Source of the DNA: DBFJGL01 sp048394785
GTDB lineage: Bacteria > Bacillota > Clostridia > Christensenellales > CAG-917
DNA: 7,599 nt
Direction: 5' to 3'
NCBI GenBank assembly: GCA_048394785.1
Contig: DBFJGL010000116.1
Coordinates: 1-7,599 of the forward strand
Part shown: piece after piece, positions 5,219 through 7,599 of the stretch
Layout: every line of letters begins with the position of its first letter
Position numbering within the stretch: the stretch's first letter is position 1
The notes under the pieces: model-generated
Told to the model about the DNA's origin: nothing
Seen by the model: the letters and a program-made list of their open reading frames with translations, nothing else
Databases searched by the model: none
Translations under genes and position numbers: made by a program

Positions 5219-6136
5219 ATGGACAACGATATTAAAAACAGATACGACGAAAAACCTTTGCGAGCTATGAACGGCTGGCTCGCTCTTGCAATGATGCTGT
5301 TGCTCACAACGTTAACCATTGTGTTTATCGTGGTGGGCAATATGTACTTTATAACCGCGCTGCCTATAATCGGTTATTTGCTCATCGTGCCCGTGATGGT
5401 GATGTGGACGGGATTCAGGACGCTCGGGCCGAACGACGCCATCGTTACGACGCTTTTCGGCAAGTACCACGGCAGTCTTAAAAAAGAAGGGTATCATTAC
5501 GTCAACCCGTTCTGCACGTCGGTCAATCCGGCAAATACGAAAAACGGAAGGAAATTGTCGTTAAAAGCCATGACGCTCAACAACGACAAGCAAAAGGTCA
5601 ACGATTTGGAAGGCAATCCGATTGAAATCGGCGTGGTTGTCATTTGGCGTATTAAGGATACCGCAAAGGCGGTTTTCAACGTCGACAATTATCAAATGTA
5701 CATATCCACGCAAAGCGACGCCGCAATCAGAAATATCGCGCGGCAATATCCCTATGACGTCAACGACGGCAGCGACGAAAAATCTTTGCGCGGCAGTTCG
5801 CAGGAAATAGCGGATATGCTCTGCGCCGACTTGCAGGATAGGGTGGACATCGCGGGCATCGAAATCGTGGAAGCGCGCATAGCGCACCTTGCGTATTCGC
5901 AGGAGATTGCCGCGGCTATGCTGCAACGCCAGCAGGCAAAAGCGGTTGTGGACGCAAGAACCACCATCGTGGAAGGCGCGGTCGGTATGGTTGAGCTCGC
6001 GCTCGAAAAGTTGAACGAGCACGGCATAGTAGAATTGGACGAGGAACGCAAGGCGCAGATGGTAAGCAATCTTATGGTCGTTCTGTGCTCTAACAAGGAT
6101 ACTCAACCCATTGTAAACAGCGGGAGCCTGTATTGA
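5219..6136 (+). CDS. SPFH/band-7 domain membrane protein
   Basis: A 305-residue member of the stomatin-prohibitin-flotillin-HflK/C family, which forms oligomeric rings or scaffolds in membrane microdomains. After about 19 polar residues come two hydrophobic helices (about 20-40 and 43-63), then the SPFH domain from TGFRTLGPNDAIVTTLFGKY to about residue 260, including VVVIWRIKDTAKAVFNVDNY and the EARIAHLAYSQEIAAAMLQRQQAKA helix typical of the domain's end. It has no large coiled-coil or flotillin tail, so it is a compact form. The Arc-like gene begins at its stop codon, so the two are co-translated. I recall SPFH genes followed by small Arc-family genes in Clostridia, but the pair's joint role is not established to my knowledge. 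The promoter and palindrome immediately upstream suggest tight regulation. Confidence 0.9.
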   Translation: MDNDIKNRYDEKPLRAMNGWLALAMMLLLTTLTIVFIVVGNMYFITALPIIGYLLIVPVMVMWTGFRTLGPNDAIVTTLFGKYHGSLKKEGYHYVNPFCTSVNPANTKNGRKLSLKAMTLNNDKQKVNDLEGNPIEIGVVVIWRIKDTAKAVFNVDNYQMYISTQSDAAIRNIARQYPYDVNDGSDEKSLRGSSQEIADMLCADLQDRVDIAGIEIVEARIAHLAYSQEIAAAMLQRQQAKAVVDARTTIVEGAVGMVELALEKLNEHGIVELDEERKAQMVSNLMVVLCSNKDTQPIVNSGSLY

Positions 6137-6138
6137 TT

Positions 6139-6372
6139 ATGAAAGAGAAAAAACAGTTGATATTGCGCATTCCCGAAACGCTTTGGGATGAGCTCAACGC
6201 CATGGCGGCGGACGAATGCCGCTCGATAAACGGGCAGATAGAGTATTTGCTGACGCGCGCCGTGCGCAATAAAAAGACTAAGAAAGACATTGTATCGGAG
6301 CAGTTTATCGACGAAGTGGCGGAGAAGCTTATTGCGGCGATAATCGACAGAAACGAGGCTTTACAGCACTGA
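6139..6372 (+). CDS. Arc-like ribbon-helix-helix DNA-binding protein
   Basis: A 77-residue protein with a ribbon-helix-helix fold. The segment KKQLILRIPETLW gives the DNA-contacting beta strand and the first helix start, and ECRSINGQIEYLLTRA gives the second helix with the characteristic R-S-x-N-G-Q-I-E pattern of Arc-family regulators. About 35 residues follow, with a basic linker (RNKKTKKD) and an amphipathic C-terminal helix, probably for oligomerisation. Dimers of this fold bind short operators in the major groove. The start is ambiguous: ATG at 6139 is the conventional choice, but TTG at 6133 overlaps the SPFH stop and has GGGAG at an ideal 6-base spacing; the difference is two residues. 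It is likely the regulator of its own unit through the palindrome at 5182-5200. Confidence 0.88.
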   Translation: MKEKKQLILRIPETLWDELNAMAADECRSINGQIEYLLTRAVRNKKTKKDIVSEQFIDEVAEKLIAAIIDRNEALQH

Positions 6373-6397
6373 AAACTAACGTAAAGTTGTTGTTATT

Positions 6398-6438
6398 GTA
6401 TTATATGCCGCTTAGCGCGGCATATAATACTCATTTTT
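6398..6438 (+). terminator. Strong terminator after the SPFH-Arc unit
   Basis: GTATTATATGCCGC (6398-6411) and GCGGCATATAATAC (6417-6430) form a perfect 14-bp stem with a 5-base loop TTAGC, followed by TCATTTTT. It ends only a few bases before the next start codon at 6441. The right arm contains TATAAT (6423-6428), which could also be a -10 element for the next gene. Confidence 0.8.
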
Positions 6439-6440
6439 AG

Positions 6441-7355
6441 ATGGACGGATATTATTCTTTTAACCGATATTGCAAGGACGTTTTCGGGAGCAAAGTTTAT
6501 AAGCTTGCGCTTGAAGGCGGAGCTACCTGTCCCAACCGCGACGGGCATGTCGGCACGGGCGGTTGTATCTTTTGCGCTCAGGGCAGCGGGGAGTTTGCAG
6601 AGGACGGAAACAGCGTCTCGGAGTGTATTGCGCGAGCGAAACTGAGAGTTAAAAACAAAACTCAATCTGACAAATTTATAGCGTATTTTCAGTCGTACAC
6701 CGCCACTTACGGCAGTGTCGGCACTATGAGAGACAGATTTTTCGAAGCGGCGAACCACAGCGATATAGTTGCCGTGTCGATAGCCACCCGTCCCGATTGT
6801 CTTGGCGGCGGCGTGTTGAATTTGCTGAAAGAATTGTCCAAAGTAAAACCGTTGTTTGTAGAGCTCGGATTGCAGACCGTGCACGACGATACGGCGCGGC
6901 TTATAAACCGTTGCTATGACACGGAAGTTTATTTCGACGCCGTTAAAGAACTGCATTCGATAGGAGCAAACGTAGTCACGCACGTTATTCTCGGCTTGCC
7001 GGGAGAGGACAGGGCAATGATGCTCGAAACAGTCCGCGCCGCAGGAGAGGTTACGGACGGCATAAAATTACAGCTTTTACACGTTATGGAGGGGACTCCG
7101 CTTGCCGATATGTACCGCGCAGGCAAAGTGGAAACAATGGAGCGCGACGAGTATATCGATTTGCTTTGCGACTGCATAAACATTCTTCCCGAGCACGTCG
7201 TAATCCATCGTCTGACGGGCGACGCTCCCAAACGTCTGCTTATCTCGCCGCTTTGGTCCGCCGATAAAAAGGCTGTCATCAACGCCGTTTCCCGCGCCTT
7301 CGCCGCCAAAGGAGTATCGCAAGGCTCTAAATACGCAAAGCGCAACCGAAGTTAA
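6441..7355 (+). CDS. Radical SAM protein, TIGR01212/YhcC family
   Basis: A 304-residue radical S-adenosylmethionine protein of the YhcC (COG1242) family; E. coli YhcC has a similar length. The iron-sulfur cluster cysteines follow the family's spacing, C30-x11-C42-x2-C45 in the block CPNRDGHVGTGGCIFC. Family blocks follow in order: FQSYTATYG, SIATRPDCL, ELGLQTVHDDTARLINR, THVILGLPGEDRAMM, LLHVMEGTPLADMY and VIHRLTGDAP. The N-terminus YYSFNRYCKDVFGSKVYKLAL fits the usual start. The reaction catalysed is not established for the family. It is cytoplasmic and not clearly in an operon: a strong terminator lies just upstream, there is no visible ribosome binding site before ATG 6441, and the gene may be translated from a leaderless or very short-leader message. 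Confidence 0.92.
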   Translation: MDGYYSFNRYCKDVFGSKVYKLALEGGATCPNRDGHVGTGGCIFCAQGSGEFAEDGNSVSECIARAKLRVKNKTQSDKFIAYFQSYTATYGSVGTMRDRFFEAANHSDIVAVSIATRPDCLGGGVLNLLKELSKVKPLFVELGLQTVHDDTARLINRCYDTEVYFDAVKELHSIGANVVTHVILGLPGEDRAMMLETVRAAGEVTDGIKLQLLHVMEGTPLADMYRAGKVETMERDEYIDLLCDCINILPEHVVIHRLTGDAPKRLLISPLWSADKKAVINAVSRAFAAKGVSQGSKYAKRNRS

Positions 7356-7415
7356 AGTTTATTCCGTATAACGTCAACGCAATAACACCATTTAATGTAC
7401 AGAGTCCCATAGCGC

Positions 7416-7448
7416 AAAAGAAAAATCTCACTCTTACGAGTGAGATTT
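7416..7448 (-). terminator. Rho-independent terminator for the minus-strand gene at the right edge
   Basis: AAATCTCACTC (7423-7433) and GAGTGAGATTT (7438-7448) form a perfect 11-bp stem with a 4-base loop. In the minus-strand direction it is followed by TTCTTTT, a proper T-tract. It may also stop the plus-strand radical SAM transcript, though no T-run follows on that side. Confidence 0.75.
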
Positions 7449-7463
7449 GCTGGTGGATAAGTA

Positions 7464-7478
7464 GTAACCTAAAACGAA
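7464..7478 (+). repeat. 15-base motif GTAACCTAAAACGAA, copy 2
   Basis: Identical to 1443-1457, again just beyond the stop codon of a minus-strand gene. Immediately to its left TGGTGGATAAG (7451-7461) resembles the 3' end of the tRNA gene at 2064 (TGGTGGAGATAAG), lacking two bases. Confidence 0.6.
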
Positions 7479-7491
7479 ACATAAAGTAAAT

Positions 7492-7599
7492 TTAGTTACT
7501 ATTCATTCCGAATTTCCTTGTCATCAAAACATTTTTCCAATAAGTTTCACGTCCTATTATGTATTCATTTCCTAAATTCATATTACACACTTCTAAAAT
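7492..7599 (-). CDS. C-terminal end of an unidentified protein (35 residues visible)
   Basis: A minus-strand frame stays open from the right edge to a TAA at 7492-7494. The visible end contains IIGRETYWKNVLMTRKF and closes GMNSN. The frame is preceded by further open codons, so this is the tail of a gene outside the window rather than a 29-residue protein from its internal ATG. The YWK...TRKFG...N ending reminds me loosely of some small GIY-YIG nucleases, but this is weak and I make no functional call. A terminator follows at 7416-7448. The AT-rich codon use differs from the genes to its left and is closer to the recombinase. Confidence 0.5.
   Translation of the reverse strand: MLEVCNMNLGNEYIIGRETYWKNVLMTRKFGMNSN

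Noticed and set aside
5204..5221. An earlier ATG for the SPFH gene at 5204
   Set aside because: It precedes and encloses the AGGAGG that serves the ATG at 5219 and sits essentially at the expected transcription start.
5561..6106. A 181-codon minus-strand frame inside the SPFH gene
   Set aside because: Shadow of a gene with a clear domain, promoter and ribosome binding site.

Overview
The window looks like a chromosomal segment of an anaerobic, probably gut-associated Bacillota (Clostridia-type) bacterium. The clues are strong AGGAGG/GGAG ribosome binding sites, TTGACA/TATAAT-type promoters with 16-18 base spacers, a GPH sugar symporter, a TIGR01212 radical SAM protein, an SPFH plus Arc-like pair of a kind I recall from Clostridia, and a large serine recombinase of the Tn4451/Tn5397 type. 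I could not search databases, so the lineage is an inference.

Layout from left to right. (1) 2-658 is the C-terminal part of a large serine recombinase, the trailing gene of a mobile element lying mostly left of the window; a long hairpin follows it. (2) 659-1490 has no convincing gene. It holds two minus-oriented and three tandem plus-oriented copies of the dispersed repeat often mistranslated as 'CHCERSEA', then a cluster of strong hairpins (1196-1425). (3) 1491-1920 is a minus-strand unit: a strong promoter, a possible 22-residue membrane peptide and an unrecognised 81-residue protein. (4) 2064-2139 is tRNA-Ala(GGC) on the minus strand with its own promoter and terminator. (5) A divergent promoter drives a plus-strand operon, 2307-5018, of a GPH-family symporter and a Dcr2/Icc-type metallophosphoesterase whose stop and start codons abut. 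(6) A terminator, then a promoter with a 19-base palindrome between its -35 and -10, drives an SPFH/band-7 membrane protein and a ribbon-helix-helix (Arc-like) protein (5219-6372). (7) A perfect 14-bp hairpin separates this from a YhcC-type radical SAM protein (6441-7355). (8) At the right edge a minus-strand gene ends (7492-7599), with its own terminator.

How the genes may work together: the symporter probably imports a glycoside or related substrate, and the cytoplasmic phosphoesterase translated with it may act on an imported or intracellular phosphoester; the substrate is unknown. In the SPFH/Arc unit, the Arc-like protein is a natural candidate to bind the palindrome in its own promoter, linking a membrane scaffold protein to autoregulation. 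The left part carries marks of mobile DNA (recombinase, dispersed repeats, hairpins), while 2300-7355 looks like ordinary chromosome.

The observations most worth following are the SPFH/Arc operator, the hairpin cluster with compact loops, the compensatory changes between repeat copies, and a 15-base motif found 3' of two minus-strand genes and, as a 13-mer, inside the tRNA terminator. I see no CRISPR array, no complete insertion sequence and no obvious defence system.
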